DNA of 40,835 nucleotides from Cyanobacteria bacterium SW_9_44_58 (GTDB lineage: Bacteria; Cyanobacteriota; Cyanobacteriia; Cyanobacteriales; Rubidibacteraceae). The DNA lies in NCBI GenBank assembly GCA_003021905.1, contig PXPI01000089.1, positions 1 through 40,835 of the forward strand. The letters run 5' to 3'. The notes under the pieces are model-generated. The model did no database searches, was not told where the DNA came from, and worked only from the letters and a program-made list of their open reading frames with translations. The number at the start of each line of letters is the position of its first letter. Position 1 is the first letter of the stretch. Position numbers and translations under genes: made by a program. Positions 1 to 9,056 of the stretch are shown in pieces.

Positions 1-96
1 TTCCGAAAATCAATTGAATAAGGTTGCATGGACACGCTTATTTTAATCTACTGTCTTTCCTTCTCAGTGTACCTTATTGGTCTGAGAATTGCTATA
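1..96. mobile_element. Right end of a MITE/IS-like element inserted in a yrdC-like gene (partial)
   Basis: The segment ends at 87-96 with AATTGCTATA. Read inward on the minus strand it is TATAGCAATT, then 14 nt, then GTACA. Both ends of the 97-bp palindrome at 10963-11059 have the same ten bases, the same spacing and GTACA; I count about 23 of 31 matches to one arm and 20 of 29 to the other. YrdC-like protein similarity starts immediately after position 96, as expected if this element split the gene. The other end lies left of the window, so its size and whether it carries a transposase are unknown. The TA-rich tip would suit a family inserting at TA, but that is inference. Confidence 0.5.
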
Positions 97-494
97 AGCA
101 ATTTCTTGAGCATTTTCCCTATCCAGTGACACTCATTGCGGAACCCAATGAAAAGGTACCATCCGCAGTGCGCAATGGGTTCAAAAATATTTTTGCTGTC
201 TGTCCCGACCAATATATCTATGATTTAGTGGGAGAAGCCCCCTTTCCCATTGCAGCAACTTCTGCCAGTTATTTTGGCGCTTCCAAAGCCACCACCGTTG
301 AACTCGGCTTACGCTTTTTTGATGGGCAGGTTTCTTACGCCGTTGATGGCGGAAAGAGTAAGTATGGAGGCAGTGGCACCCTAATTGATTTAACTGTGGA
401 ACAACCGGCAATGCTAACGTATGGTCCTGTTTCCTACCATGATGTTATCAAAATTGTTCCTGATTTAAAATTGCCTTCGCATATGCGAAAGTAA
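24..494 (+). pseudogene. Sua5/YciO/YrdC-family protein, N-terminally truncated remnant
   Basis: The reading frame runs from a TTG at 24, but only residues from about 25 on look like the family. They include a central PVTLIAEPNEKVPSAVR stretch, then PIAATSASYFG, matching the TSAN-type motif, and a C-terminal GGSGTLIDLT strand like the STIVDLT end of YrdC proteins. YrdC/Sua5 proteins help make threonylcarbamoyl-AMP for tRNA t6A, although many paralogues (YciO type) have unclear roles. Full-length members have about 200 residues; the N-terminal 60 to 80, with the KRP-type nucleotide-binding part, are missing. The frame is closed upstream by a TGA at 15-17. The first 24 codons appear to be mobile-element sequence, so I regard the gene as broken. 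It converges on pheS with a 9-bp gap. Confidence 0.55.
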
Positions 495-503
495 AATTTG
501 ACT

Positions 504-1511
504 TTATACAAACTGGCGTAGGAAGCGCAAATCGCTATTATACAAGCGGCGAATATCATCAATTTGGTGCAACACCATGGCAAAGCGTTCTACCCCTAAT
601 CCGGCGGCAAAGCCGGTATAACGTTCGGGATCATATTCCACCGCCTTTAAAACATTGGGATCAACCATGCCGCAGCCCAGAACTTCCAGCCATTTCCCTT
701 GCCATTGCACATCCACTTCTGCCGAAGGTTCCGTGAAGGGAAAATAACTCGCTCGAAACCGCACCTTGAGATCATCCCCAAACATTTGTCGCAGAAATTC
801 TTTAATGGTGCCGCGGAGGTCAGTGAATCGCAACCCTTCTTCAACGGCTAACAGTTCCAGTTGGTGAAATACTGCCGAGTGCGTAGCATCTACGGTATCC
901 CGCCGATAAACCCGTCCTGGGGCAATGACGCGAATCGGGGGATCATGGTTTTCCATGTAGCGAATTTGAACGGAAGAGGTGTGGGTGCGCAATAAGTTCT
1001 TATCGGGAAGATAAAAAGTATCCTGCATATCCCGCGCCGGGTGATCTTCTGGGGTATTCAGGGCTTCAAAATTATAGTAATCGGTTTCCACTTCAAACCC
1101 TTCGGCCACGGTATAGCCTAACCCCACAAAAATATCCAGCATTTGGTCAATCATGCCATTGAGGGGATGAACTTTTCCCAGAGGACGCATTATCCCTGGC
1201 ATAGTTACATCCAGGGTTTCCGAGGCGAGTTGGGCTTCCAGTTGCGCCTGTTGCAGCCTTTGACGACGATCTTCGATCGCACTTTGAATCGCTTCTTTAA
1301 TCTCGTTCGCCAGGGAACCAATGCGCGGGCGTTCTTCGTCAGAGAGTTTTCCCATTCCCCGCAAAACCTGGGAAAGTTGCCCTTTTTTGCCGAGATATTG
1401 CACCCGCAGCTGTTCTAAGCTGTCTAAATTTTCAGCGGACGCGATCGCGCTTTGGGCTTCGGCTTTTAATTGGCTTAGCTGCGTTTCTAAATCCAGAGAG
1501 GAGGAAGTCAT
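504..1511 (-). CDS. pheS: Phenylalanine--tRNA ligase alpha subunit
   Basis: This is the catalytic subunit of the alpha2-beta2 PheRS, which charges tRNA-Phe in the cytoplasm. At 335 residues it matches the usual bacterial length. The first roughly 90 residues are charged and Gln/Glu-rich, as in the N-terminal coiled-coil arm. Class II core motifs follow: [15 protein letters not shown] around motif 2 and [13 protein letters not shown] at motif 3 near the C-terminus. The ATG at 1511 fits the family N-terminus ([15 protein letters not shown]). No pheT lies beside it, which is normal for cyanobacteria, where the two subunits are often unlinked. It is transcribed away from the ATP-grasp gene, sharing the 231-bp spacer 1512-1742. 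Confidence 0.96.
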   Translation of the reverse strand: MTSSSLDLETQLSQLKAEAQSAIASAENLDSLEQLRVQYLGKKGQLSQVLRGMGKLSDEERPRIGSLANEIKEAIQSAIEDRRQRLQQAQLEAQLASETLDVTMPGIMRPLGKVHPLNGMIDQMLDIFVGLGYTVAEGFEVETDYYNFEALNTPEDHPARDMQDTFYLPDKNLLRTHTSSVQIRYMENHDPPIRVIAPGRVYRRDTVDATHSAVFHQLELLAVEEGLRFTDLRGTIKEFLRQMFGDDLKVRFRASYFPFTEPSAEVDVQWQGKWLEVLGCGMVDPNVLKAVEYDPERYTGFAAGLGVERFAMVLHQIDDIRRLYNSDLRFLRQFV

Positions 1512-1742
1512 ACGGGGGAGATTTCAAGACGTCTTATTGCTTAACCTATACCAGTTTAACCGCTGCTCAGTCAACTGAAAATTTGGGAACGCTAGAAGCA
1601 GGGAGCATCCTCGAAAATCCCTCCGCGAGTCATAATGGAATAAGGCGCTTCGATTTCGCCATTGTCCTTTGATCGCATTGCAAAAAGGAGCAATTTTTTT
1701 CTTGTTTGATAATAATGATCACTCCGAGCGAGGTTTGGTATT

Positions 1743-3020
1743 GTGTCCAAAAATGTTTTTGTTGTTGGTCTCGATGAATTTAATTTAGTTAAACTGGAAT
1801 CTTTAAAGCGTGTAATAGACTGCAATTTTCATCCCTTACTTCGCTACGAGGAAATTCGCGGGGTCAAAACTTACTCCCTGCAAGAACTATTGGCCAAAGC
1901 GCAAGCCCAATTGCAAGCATTTCAGGGAAGCGTGGATGCCATTGTGGGCTACTTTGATTTTCCCATTAGCGATATGGTGCCCATGCTATGTCGAGAACGG
2001 GGATTAACCGCTGCTTCTCTGGAAAGTGTGGTCAAATGCGAACATAAGTATTGGAGCCGCCTGGAACAAAAAGCCTCTATTCCCAAGCATATTCCGCAGT
2101 TTGATCTATTTGATCCCTTTGATGACAAGGCAATTGCAAAAATTTCCCTCAATTATCCGTTTTGGATTAAACCGATCAAATCCTTCCGTTCGTTTCTTGC
2201 ATTTCAAATCAACAGCGATCGCGAATTTCAGGAGTGTACGGCAATCATCCGCGATCAAATTGAGACCATTTCGGAACCGTTCAACGATTTGCTGGAATAT
2301 CTCGATCTCCCCCCAGAAATCGCCAGCATTCCCGGACAATATTGCCTTGCTGAACAAATGATTTCCGGGCAGCAATGCACCCTAGAAGGCTATGTTTTTC
2401 GCGGCGAGGTTCACATTTATGGGGTTGTGGATTCTATGCGCTATCCCAACAGTTCTACGTTTTCTCGTTATCAATATCCCTCCCAGTTGCCGGAATCGGC
2501 GCAACAAGAAATGGTTGCCGTTGTCGAGCGGTTAGTCACCCATATCGGCTATGATAATGCCCCCTTTAACGTGGAATTTTTCTATGATCGGCAACAAAAC
2601 AAAGCATGGTTTTTAGAAATTAATCCCCGCATTTCCCAATCTCACGGCGACTTATTCGAGAAAGTGGACGGCATGCCCTACCATAAAATTATGATTGATT
2701 TGGCACTGGGCAATCAACCGGAATTTCCCCATCGACAAGGCAAATACCAGTGGGCTGCCAAATTCTTAGAACGCCGCTTTCAAGATGAACTCGTGGTTAA
2801 GGTTCCCACTCAGCAAGACATTCAGACACTCCAAAATCAATTCCCGAATACGTTAATGGAGATTCTGGTTCAGCCTGGCATGAGACTGTCGCAACTTGCC
2901 AATCAGGATAGCTATAGCTACGAAGTTGCAGATCTGCTATTAGGGGCAAACTCTCCACAAGAATTGTTGGAAAAACATCAGCAGTGTTGGGAAGCGTTGC
3001 CGTTTGAATTTGCGCCGTAA
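1743..3020 (+). CDS. ATP-grasp domain protein, carboxylate-amine ligase-like
   Basis: The 425-residue protein has an ATP-grasp fold. ATP-binding lysine strands appear around residues 93-145 (EHKYWSRLEQKASIPKH and FWIKPIKSFRS), and a Mg-binding strand near 292-298 (FLEINPRISQSHG). The last 110 residues form a separate C-terminal region. ATP-grasp enzymes usually form an acyl-phosphate and join it to an amine or thiol; the substrate here cannot be read from sequence. The start is GTG at 1743 with GAGG nine bases ahead. A CocE/NonD-type hydrolase follows 74-98 bp downstream on the same strand, so the two may be co-transcribed and act on related amide or ester compounds. That link is inference. 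Confidence 0.75.
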   Translation: MSKNVFVVGLDEFNLVKLESLKRVIDCNFHPLLRYEEIRGVKTYSLQELLAKAQAQLQAFQGSVDAIVGYFDFPISDMVPMLCRERGLTAASLESVVKCEHKYWSRLEQKASIPKHIPQFDLFDPFDDKAIAKISLNYPFWIKPIKSFRSFLAFQINSDREFQECTAIIRDQIETISEPFNDLLEYLDLPPEIASIPGQYCLAEQMISGQQCTLEGYVFRGEVHIYGVVDSMRYPNSSTFSRYQYPSQLPESAQQEMVAVVERLVTHIGYDNAPFNVEFFYDRQQNKAWFLEINPRISQSHGDLFEKVDGMPYHKIMIDLALGNQPEFPHRQGKYQWAAKFLERRFQDELVVKVPTQQDIQTLQNQFPNTLMEILVQPGMRLSQLANQDSYSYEVADLLLGANSPQELLEKHQQCWEALPFEFAP

Positions 3021-3080
3021 ATGAAACATCAAATTGAGCTGTTAATTCCGCCCGCATAAAAATTGTTTATAATCACGATA

Positions 3081-3092
3081 GCGCGATCGCGC
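3081..3092. repeat. Extended HIP1 palindrome in an intergenic gap
   Basis: GCGCGATCGCGC is a perfect 12-bp palindrome containing the cyanobacterial HIP1 octamer. It lies between the ATP-grasp and CocE genes, just ahead of the upstream ATG candidate. Other intergenic copies are at 10905-10916 and 29635-29646; many more lie inside genes. Confidence 0.9.
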
Positions 3093-3094
3093 TC

Positions 3095-4693
3095 ATGCCT
3101 AGTACAGGAGACTCTCCGTTGAAAACTGTTACGTTCTTTCCCTATGGGGTAAGAGAAATTGAAAACCTTTGGATTCCCCTTTCCGATGGGTGTCGTTTGG
3201 CGGCTCGCGTATGGCTGCCCGAAGGCGCTGAAGAAACACCGGTTCCCGCCATTTTGGAATATATTCCTTATCGCAAGCGCGATCATACTGTTGAACGCGA
3301 TGCCCGCACTCACCCTTATTTTGCCGGTCACGGCTATGCCTGCGTCCGGGTTGATATCCGCGGCAGCGGCGATTCTGAGGGCGTGCTAACAGATGAATAC
3401 CTGCCCCAAGAACAAAATGATGGCCTGGAAGTCCTGCATTGGCTAGCCCAGCAACCCTGGTGCAATGGTTCCATTGGCATGATTGGCATTTCCTGGGGCG
3501 GCTTTAACGGCTTACAAATTGCCGCCCGTCGTCCGCCGGAACTGAAAGCGGTGATCAGCCTTTGTTCAATGGATGATCGCTATGCCGACGATGTGCATTA
3601 CATGGGAGGTTGCTTGCTTGGGGATAACCTTTCTTGGGCCTCGATTATGTTTGCTTATAATTCCTGTCCCCCTGACCCCGAAATTGTGGGTGAACAATGG
3701 CGGGAGATGTGGCTCGACCGGCTGAAAGGAAGCGGTTTGTGGCTGGAAACTTGGTTGCGTCACCCGTATCGGGATGAATACTGGAAACACGACTCTATTT
3801 GCGAAAATTTCAGCGCGATCGCGTGTCCAGTGATGGCAGTGAGCGGTTGGGCAGATGGCTATTCCAATGCTGTCTTTCGGTTGCTGGCCAACTTAAACGT
3901 GCCTCGACTGGGGTTAATTGGGCCTTGGAGCCATAAATATCCTCATATGGGCGTTCCCGGTCCCGCGATCGGCTTTTTGCAAGAAGCGTTGCGTTGGTGG
4001 GACAAGTGGTTGAAGGGTATCGAAACTGGCATTATGGAGGAGTTTATGGTTCGCGCGTGGATGCAGGAAAGCGTTCCCCCCACCGCCAAGTATCACATTC
4101 GCCCTGGGCGTTGGGTTGCCGAACCGGAATGGCCTTCGCCTCATATTGAGGAGCGCATTTACCCCTTAGGCTCTTGTGAAATTGCCTCACCTGGGCAAAG
4201 GGTTCCCGAAACTGAATTAACCATCCAATCGCCATTAAGTGTGGGCTTGTTTGCGGGGAAATGGTGTTCCTATAGCGCTCCCCCTGATTTGCCCCACGAC
4301 CAGCGTGAGGAAGATGGCGGCTCTCTGGTTTTCGATAGCGCCCCCCTAACCGAGAAACTGGAAATTTTCGGCGCTCCGGCGGTGGAATTGGAATTCTCCG
4401 CCAATCAACCGCTTGCTATGATTGCCATTCGACTTTCCGATGTAGCACCCGACGACAATGCAACCCGAGTAACCTATGGCTTGCTTAATTTGACCCATCG
4501 CAATAGTCATGAAACACCGGAACGACTAGAACCAGGGAAACGCTATCGGGTGCGGGTTCAACTCAATGATATTGCTCACAGCTTTGTAGCAGGCCATCAT
4601 TTTCGGATCTCCATTTCCACCTCCTATTGGCCCCTAGCTTGGATTCCGCCAAAAGCAACGCGGCTCGAATTTACACTGGCAGCAGCTCGCTGA
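3095..4693 (+). CDS. CocE/NonD family hydrolase, catalytic part of a frameshifted gene
   Basis: This is an alpha/beta hydrolase of the peptidase S15 / cocaine-esterase class. The nucleophile elbow GISWGG lies near residue 133, with FAGHGYACVRVDIRGSGDS before it. Acid and histidine regions follow (VSGWADGYSNAV and IGPWSHKYPH). After about residue 330 comes the beta-rich S15 C-terminal domain. Family members have about 650-700 residues; this frame stops at 4693 after LEFTLAAAR, whereas the family continues here with a TGSS...LPVR-like stretch. That stretch is present in another frame downstream. Restoring one T in the run at 4670-4672 joins them into about 680 residues. The start is either ATG 3095 or, more likely, TTG 3119. 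Enzymes of this class cleave acyl esters or amides; the substrate is unknown. Confidence 0.85.
   Translation: MPSTGDSPLKTVTFFPYGVREIENLWIPLSDGCRLAARVWLPEGAEETPVPAILEYIPYRKRDHTVERDARTHPYFAGHGYACVRVDIRGSGDSEGVLTDEYLPQEQNDGLEVLHWLAQQPWCNGSIGMIGISWGGFNGLQIAARRPPELKAVISLCSMDDRYADDVHYMGGCLLGDNLSWASIMFAYNSCPPDPEIVGEQWREMWLDRLKGSGLWLETWLRHPYRDEYWKHDSICENFSAIACPVMAVSGWADGYSNAVFRLLANLNVPRLGLIGPWSHKYPHMGVPGPAIGFLQEALRWWDKWLKGIETGIMEEFMVRAWMQESVPPTAKYHIRPGRWVAEPEWPSPHIEERIYPLGSCEIASPGQRVPETELTIQSPLSVGLFAGKWCSYSAPPDLPHDQREEDGGSLVFDSAPLTEKLEIFGAPAVELEFSANQPLAMIAIRLSDVAPDDNATRVTYGLLNLTHRNSHETPERLEPGKRYRVRVQLNDIAHSFVAGHHFRISISTSYWPLAWIPPKATRLEFTLAAAR
3106..3110 (+). promoter_or_regulatory. Ribosome binding site that favours the TTG start of the CocE-like gene
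   Basis: AGGAG sits 8 nt before the TTG at 3119. The in-frame ATG at 3095 lies upstream of this site and has no purine-rich site of its own, so translation probably begins at 3119, giving a protein starting MKTVTFFPYG. Confidence 0.55.
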
Positions 4694-5145
4694 CACTGCC
4701 GATTCGAGACCCTCGCGAGAGCGACCGAACCCTTTCCTCTTTCCTACCGCCGGAAGGGGCGCCGCCAGTGGCAAAAACGATGCTGGAACCAATGAATCTC
4801 CGTTGGACAGTCATTCGGGATTTAGCGAAAGATGAATCTACCTTAGAAGTGATTAAAGATGAGGGCAAATATCGGTTAGAAGATATTGACCTGGAAGTAC
4901 AGTGGACAACTAAGGAGTGGTACACTTTCCAAAACAACGATTTCAGCTCGGCGCGCGGGGAAACTTACTGTATCCGCGAGTTTAAGCGAGAGGATTGGTC
5001 GGTCGATACCATAACCCGCACGGTTTTAACCTCTGATGCGTCTTACTATTATATTCATGCTGCCCTAGATGCTTATGAGCGCGATCGTCGGGTCTATTCC
5101 CAAAATTGGAATCGTCAAATTCCACGGGAAGGGAAAGTAATGTAA
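4672..5145 (+). pseudogene. C-terminal part of the same CocE/NonD hydrolase, in a shifted frame
   Basis: The frame reads YTGSSSLTLPIRDPRE and then PPEGAPP, VIRDLAKDESTLEVIKDEG, and a closing AYERDRRVYSQNWNRQIPRE. This order is that of the C-terminal domain of CocE/NonD hydrolases, not a separate protein. The ATG that opens the frame at 4627 lies in the overlap with the first part and has no credible ribosome binding site. Its stop abuts the stop codon of the minus-strand transporter gene with no spacer. Either a real 1-bp deletion inactivates the enzyme's C-terminal domain, or the consensus sequence lost a T. Confidence 0.8.
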
Positions 5146-6090
5146 TTATGTTGTTTTCTGAGGAGTTTCACTCCCTTTAACAGAAGCAGCTTCAATAAAA
5201 ATCCGTTTCACTTCTTCGTGAGATTCCCGAATCGTTTTTTCAATGCGTCGAATGGCTAATTCAATTTCATCAGAAGAAAGCTCATCCCTAAATTCGATAT
5301 TAAGGGCCAACATAATATCTCTAGGACCAAGATGAAATGTGATAGGCGGTTCCATTGCTGAGACGGCTTCATCCGATTTCACCAGTGTTTTAATACTTTC
5401 TCGAATTTCGGGTGAAGCACTTTCTCCCACTAATAATCCTTTCGTTTCGGCAACTAAAATGGTGGCAACAACGGTTAAAAGAATTCCAATAATAATCGAA
5501 GCAATGCCATCATAAATGGGATTTTTCGTAACTTCGCTTAAAAAGACCCCAGCAAAGGCTAAACCCAGTCCCACTAAAGCGGCAAAATCTTCCACAATCA
5601 CAATAAAGGAACTGGGATCTTTGCTTTGACGAATGGCTTGCCAAAGACTAACCTCATCATTGCGAGGATAGTTTTTATTAAATTCCCGAATAGAAATAAA
5701 TAAAGCAGTTCCCTCGAAAATTGAGGCCGCGCCTAAGACAATGTAACTGATTAGGGGAGAACGAGAAGACGCCGTGTGTTGAAAGCTATTAATCCCTTCA
5801 TAGACAGAAACACCGCCCCCTAAGGCAAAAATTAACACGGCAACGACTAACGACCAAAAATAGATTTCTTGACCGTGGCCAAGGGGATGTTGTTCATCCG
5901 GCCCCGCTTCGCTCTGTTTTAGACCATAAAGCAGTAAAATCTCATTAATTGAATCCACAACGGAGTGAATTCCTTCCGAAAGCATGGCAGAACTGCCGCT
6001 GATAGCCGCCCCAACAAATTTAGCAATGCCAATGGCAATGTTAGCTTCCATTGCCGCATAAATCGAAACTTTAGACGATTCTGATGCCAT
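5146..6090 (-). CDS. Cation diffusion facilitator (CDF) family transporter
   Basis: CDF proteins export divalent metals (Zn, Fe, Mn, Co) in exchange for protons. The protein has about six hydrophobic segments. Metal-site motifs are visible: LSEGIHSVVDSINE (the HxxxD pair in helix 2) and VIVEDFAALVG in helix 5. A cytoplasmic C-terminal domain follows, rich in acidic residues (ITFHLGPRDIMLALNIEF). I chose ATG at 6090 (MASESSKVSIY); the longer frame would need a TTG at 6114 and adds eight residues unlike the family. It is divergent from the iron-stress genes, sharing a 225-bp spacer. An iron or other metal substrate would fit that setting, but the sequence does not show this. Confidence 0.85.
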   Translation of the reverse strand: MASESSKVSIYAAMEANIAIGIAKFVGAAISGSSAMLSEGIHSVVDSINEILLLYGLKQSEAGPDEQHPLGHGQEIYFWSLVVAVLIFALGGGVSVYEGINSFQHTASSRSPLISYIVLGAASIFEGTALFISIREFNKNYPRNDEVSLWQAIRQSKDPSSFIVIVEDFAALVGLGLAFAGVFLSEVTKNPIYDGIASIIIGILLTVVATILVAETKGLLVGESASPEIRESIKTLVKSDEAVSAMEPPITFHLGPRDIMLALNIEFRDELSSDEIELAIRRIEKTIRESHEEVKRIFIEAASVKGSETPQKTT

Positions 6091-6114
6091 AAATTCAACT
6101 GTTATCCCAATCAA

Positions 6115-6315
6115 CTTCGTTCAGCTTAACTCAACTAAATTAGCAATTACGCCCTGTGCACCAGAAAGTACTCTAACCGTTGGTAATCACTGCCAAGTTG
6201 GCGATATTGTCACTTCATCAATTTTAATAAAAATATTTCGCAATTATTTCCATAATGCGGTAAACTGTTTTAGAAAATCAATTGAATCTAGTTTGCAATA
6301 AGGCAAGGAGGCTTC
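6115..6315 (+). promoter_or_regulatory. Intergenic regulatory region upstream of isiA
   Basis: The 200-bp divergent spacer is very AT-rich near 6225-6260, where AATAAAAATATTTCGCAATT contains short inverted AT motifs of the sort bound by Fur. IsiA genes are classically Fur-repressed, so an operator here is expected, but no clean Fur box stands out. A strong ribosome binding site, AAGGAGG, lies at 6305-6311, four bases before the ATG. Confidence 0.3.
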
Positions 6316-7338
6316 ATGGTGAATTCAAACCAGTCGTGGTGGGCGGGAAATGCTCGCCTGACTAATCTTTCCCAAAAATTGCTTGGCGCTCATGTCGCCC
6401 ATGCCGGCTTAATTGTATTTTGGGCCGGAGCAATGACGCTATTTGAACTGACGCAATTTAACCCTAACCAACTCATGTACGAACAGGGGTTAATTTTATT
6501 GCCTCATCTCGCAGCCCAAGGCTGGGGCATTGGTGATGGCGGCGAAATGGTTAGCACTTATCCCTTTTTCGTTATTGGGGCATTGCATCTAATTTCTTCC
6601 GCCTTTTTAGGCTTTGGCGGCATTTTCCACGTTCGCTCACAGGAAGATGTATTGGATCAAAACAAATTCCCGCTTTTCAGTTATGACTGGCAAGACCAAG
6701 ATAAAATGACGACAATTCTGGGAATTCACTTGGTTTTGCTCGGCGGCGGCGCCTTACTGCTAGTGGCGAAAGCCATGTTTTTCGGTGGATTGTACGACCC
6801 CAATTTGGAAACAGTGCGTACAGTGAGCAATCCTACCCTCTCTCCTGGCACTATCTTTGGCTATCTCGTGGGTGCTGAAGGAAAACACTGGTTAGCAGCA
6901 GTGAATAACTTAGAAGATGTGGTTGGCGGTCATATTTGGATCGCGCTGTTATTGATTGGCGGCGGCATTTTTCACATTCTGACGCGCCCCTTTAGTTGGA
7001 CGCAATCGTTATTTGTGTGGTCTGGAGAAGCCTATCTCTCCTACAGTTTAGGGGCATTAGCCTTGATGGGCTTTATTGCCGCTTATTTTATTTCCGTGAA
7101 CACTACCGTCTATCCGGAAGTTTTCTATGGCCCGGCTTTAGACATCCGTCTCAGCATTGTTCCCGTTTTCTCTTCTCCGGATCCTAATTTGGTCTCTGCT
7201 CGCACCTGGTTGGCAAATGCCCATTTCTGGCTTGCCTTCTTTTTCCTGCAAGGCCATATTTGGCACGCCCTGCGAGCTGCTGGGTTTGACTTTCAACAAG
7301 GTCGCGTGGCCAAGGAAAGTGCTTCTTCCATCACATAA
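6316..7338 (+). CDS. isiA: Iron-stress-induced chlorophyll-binding protein IsiA (CP43')
   Basis: The 340-residue protein matches the 340-350 residue IsiA/Pcb family, which resembles CP43 without its large lumenal loop. The N-terminal [25 protein letters not shown] is characteristic. Six transmembrane helices are visible, with paired His residues as chlorophyll ligands ([34 protein letters not shown]). IsiA forms antenna rings around photosystem I in thylakoids and dissipates energy under iron limitation. The ATG follows AAGGAGG. The paralogous fusion gene starts 44 bp downstream with its own strong ribosome binding site, so the two are probably co-transcribed. The C-terminus ends soon after helix six ([17 protein letters not shown]). 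Confidence 0.93.
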   Translation: MVNSNQSWWAGNARLTNLSQKLLGAHVAHAGLIVFWAGAMTLFELTQFNPNQLMYEQGLILLPHLAAQGWGIGDGGEMVSTYPFFVIGALHLISSAFLGFGGIFHVRSQEDVLDQNKFPLFSYDWQDQDKMTTILGIHLVLLGGGALLLVAKAMFFGGLYDPNLETVRTVSNPTLSPGTIFGYLVGAEGKHWLAAVNNLEDVVGGHIWIALLLIGGGIFHILTRPFSWTQSLFVWSGEAYLSYSLGALALMGFIAAYFISVNTTVYPEVFYGPALDIRLSIVPVFSSPDPNLVSARTWLANAHFWLAFFFLQGHIWHALRAAGFDFQQGRVAKESASSIT

Positions 7339-7382
7339 TTTTTTCGAGGATAAATGAGAAATAATTGCAAGGAGGTTAAAGA

Positions 7383-8879
7383 ATGACCACTGTTGTTGCA
7401 AACAGTCCTAACAAAGAACAAATCCCCACTGTGGGATGGTGGGCTGGCAATACGCGCTTGATTAACTTGTCAGGCAAATTGCTCGGTGCCCATGTCGCCC
7501 ATGCCGGACTAATTACTTTCTGGGCCGGGGCAATGACCCTATTTGAGTTATCCCGTTTCACGCCCGATGAACCCATGTATGAGCAGGGTTTGATTTTACT
7601 CCCCCACTTAACCGCCTTGGGCTTCGGTGTTGGCAGTGAAGGAGAGGTAATTAGCACCTATCCCTATTTTGTCATTGCTGTTCTACATTTAGTTTCTTCT
7701 GCTGTTTTGGGCGCTGGCGGCATTTATCATGCCCTAATTGGTCCAGAGGTTCTGCCCCAGGATAATCAGCGCTTTGCTGGCTTTTTTGGCTACGACTGGG
7801 CCGATAAAGACAAAATGACGACGATTCTTGGGATTCACTTGACGTTCCTCGGCATTGGCGCCTTTTTACTCGTCTCGAAAGCCATGTTTTGGGGCGGTTT
7901 GTTTGACCCTTGGGCTGGCAGTGACGGTGCTGTGCGTGTGGTGAACAATCCCACGCTCAATCCCATTACCATTTTCGGTTATCTTTGGGGGCAACACGGC
8001 TGGCAAGGCATGGCTGCTGTGGACAACTTAGAAGATGTTGTCGGCGGTCATCTCTGGATTAGCTTAATTCTCTTAGCTGGCGGTGCCTTCCATATTCTGA
8101 CTGCGCCCTTTGCTTGGGCACGGCGAGTGCTGTTTTATTCGGGAGAAGCGTATCTGTGTTACAGCCTCGGCGCGATCGCGTATATGGGGATTTTAGCCGG
8201 TTACTTTGTCAGTGTGAATGACACAGTTTATCCCGAAGTATTTTTCGGTGTAGCTGGCAACTGGGAAACTGCAGAGGGAGTTGTTTCCGCACGCGGTTGG
8301 TTAGCTACCTTCCACTATGCCCTCGGTGCCCTCTTCCTACTGGGACATATCTGGCATGCTATTCGCGTTCGCGGTGCTTTTGCCGGCTTTGATTTCCAAC
8401 AAGGCGATGTCATTCGCGCCTATCGAGAAACCAATGAAGGCAACCTTGCCACTCCCGTTAATGCCAATGATCTTACTCTGAAATTTGTTGCCAATCTCCC
8501 CATCTATCGAGATGGCTTATCGCCCCTAATGCGCGGGTTAGAAATTGGGATGGCACATGGCTATTGGTTAATTGGTCCCTTTGCCGTTTTAGGGCCATTG
8601 CGCAATAGCGAATTTGGTTTATTAGCCGCTTTAATTAGTGCTTGTACTTTAATTGTAATTCTCACCGTTTGCCTGTCTCTTTACGGAACTGTTTCCTTTA
8701 GCAAAACGCAAGAAATTTCCGGCAGTTCCTATGTGGATGAAGCAATTCCCAAAGTTCCTGCCGGTATTAAAACTGAAGAAGGTTGGAGTTTATTTAGCGG
8801 CGGATTCCTCGTTGGCGGTGTTGGCGGTGCCATTTTTGCTTACCTGCTCTTAGATCAATTTATTGATTTCGTTTTCTAA
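7383..8879 (+). CDS. IsiA-type chlorophyll-binding protein fused to a PsaL domain
   Basis: Residues 1 to about 345 are a second IsiA/CP43'-type six-helix antenna ([25 protein letters not shown] to [21 protein letters not shown]). Residues from about 365 to 498 are photosystem I subunit XI (PsaL): [38 protein letters not shown], a helix with [13 protein letters not shown], and [19 protein letters not shown]. Such CP43'-PsaL fusions are known in other cyanobacteria. The PsaL part is expected to occupy the PsaL site of monomeric photosystem I and so tether the antenna. AAGGAGG at 7369-7375 precedes the ATG. A strong hairpin terminator follows at 8899. It is probably expressed with isiA under iron or related stress. 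Confidence 0.93.
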   Translation: MTTVVANSPNKEQIPTVGWWAGNTRLINLSGKLLGAHVAHAGLITFWAGAMTLFELSRFTPDEPMYEQGLILLPHLTALGFGVGSEGEVISTYPYFVIAVLHLVSSAVLGAGGIYHALIGPEVLPQDNQRFAGFFGYDWADKDKMTTILGIHLTFLGIGAFLLVSKAMFWGGLFDPWAGSDGAVRVVNNPTLNPITIFGYLWGQHGWQGMAAVDNLEDVVGGHLWISLILLAGGAFHILTAPFAWARRVLFYSGEAYLCYSLGAIAYMGILAGYFVSVNDTVYPEVFFGVAGNWETAEGVVSARGWLATFHYALGALFLLGHIWHAIRVRGAFAGFDFQQGDVIRAYRETNEGNLATPVNANDLTLKFVANLPIYRDGLSPLMRGLEIGMAHGYWLIGPFAVLGPLRNSEFGLLAALISACTLIVILTVCLSLYGTVSFSKTQEISGSSYVDEAIPKVPAGIKTEEGWSLFSGGFLVGGVGGAIFAYLLLDQFIDFVF

Positions 8880-8898
8880 TTTTTTCCTAACTTAAATG

Positions 8899-8951
8899 TT
8901 TCCCTTGTCTTTTTCTCTATGAAAGGGCAAGGGAAATACTATGCATTTTTT
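8899..8951 (+). terminator. Rho-independent terminator after the isiA-psaL fusion gene
   Basis: TTTCCCTTG (8899-8907) pairs perfectly with CAAGGGAAA (8928-8936). The stem continues inward through G-T and A-T pairs to about 15 bp. A run of T residues lies at 8945-8951 after a short gap. It separates the two antenna genes from the small-protein/flavodoxin unit. Confidence 0.8.
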
Positions 8952-8988
8952 TAGTAAAAATTAAACGAAAAAAAGCAATAAAAAATAC

Positions 8989-9015
8989 TTGACAAAATCT
9001 AGCAATTGATATTAA
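8989..9015 (+). promoter_or_regulatory. Candidate sigma-70 type promoter for the zinc-ribbon gene and isiB
   Basis: A perfect TTGACA lies at 8989-8994. TATTAA at 9010-9015, after a slightly short 15-bp spacer, is the best -10 match. The surroundings are extremely AT-rich, and AATT-centred inverted motifs overlap the -10 region, which could hold a Fur operator. The position fits a new transcript starting just before the 42-residue gene at 9057. Confidence 0.45.
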
Positions 9016-9056
9016 TTTAAATAAAAAGAAAGCAATCTTCTACATTATTTTTCAAA

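Noticed and set aside
5-19. GAAAATCAATTGAAT occurs here and again at 6273-6287 upstream of isiA.
   Set aside because: One shared AT-rich 15-mer is expected by chance in about 41 kb, and the flanks do not match.
1673-1698. ATTGC-N8-GCAAT followed by T residues upstream of the ATP-grasp gene, an attenuator-like structure.
   Set aside because: The stem is only 5 bp with weak pairing and there is no leader peptide; too little to claim a regulatory hairpin.
4627-4671. An ATG-started separate gene for the C-terminal hydrolase piece.
   Set aside because: The first codons lie inside the upstream gene and do not resemble any protein. The homology starts at the frameshift point, so this is one broken gene.
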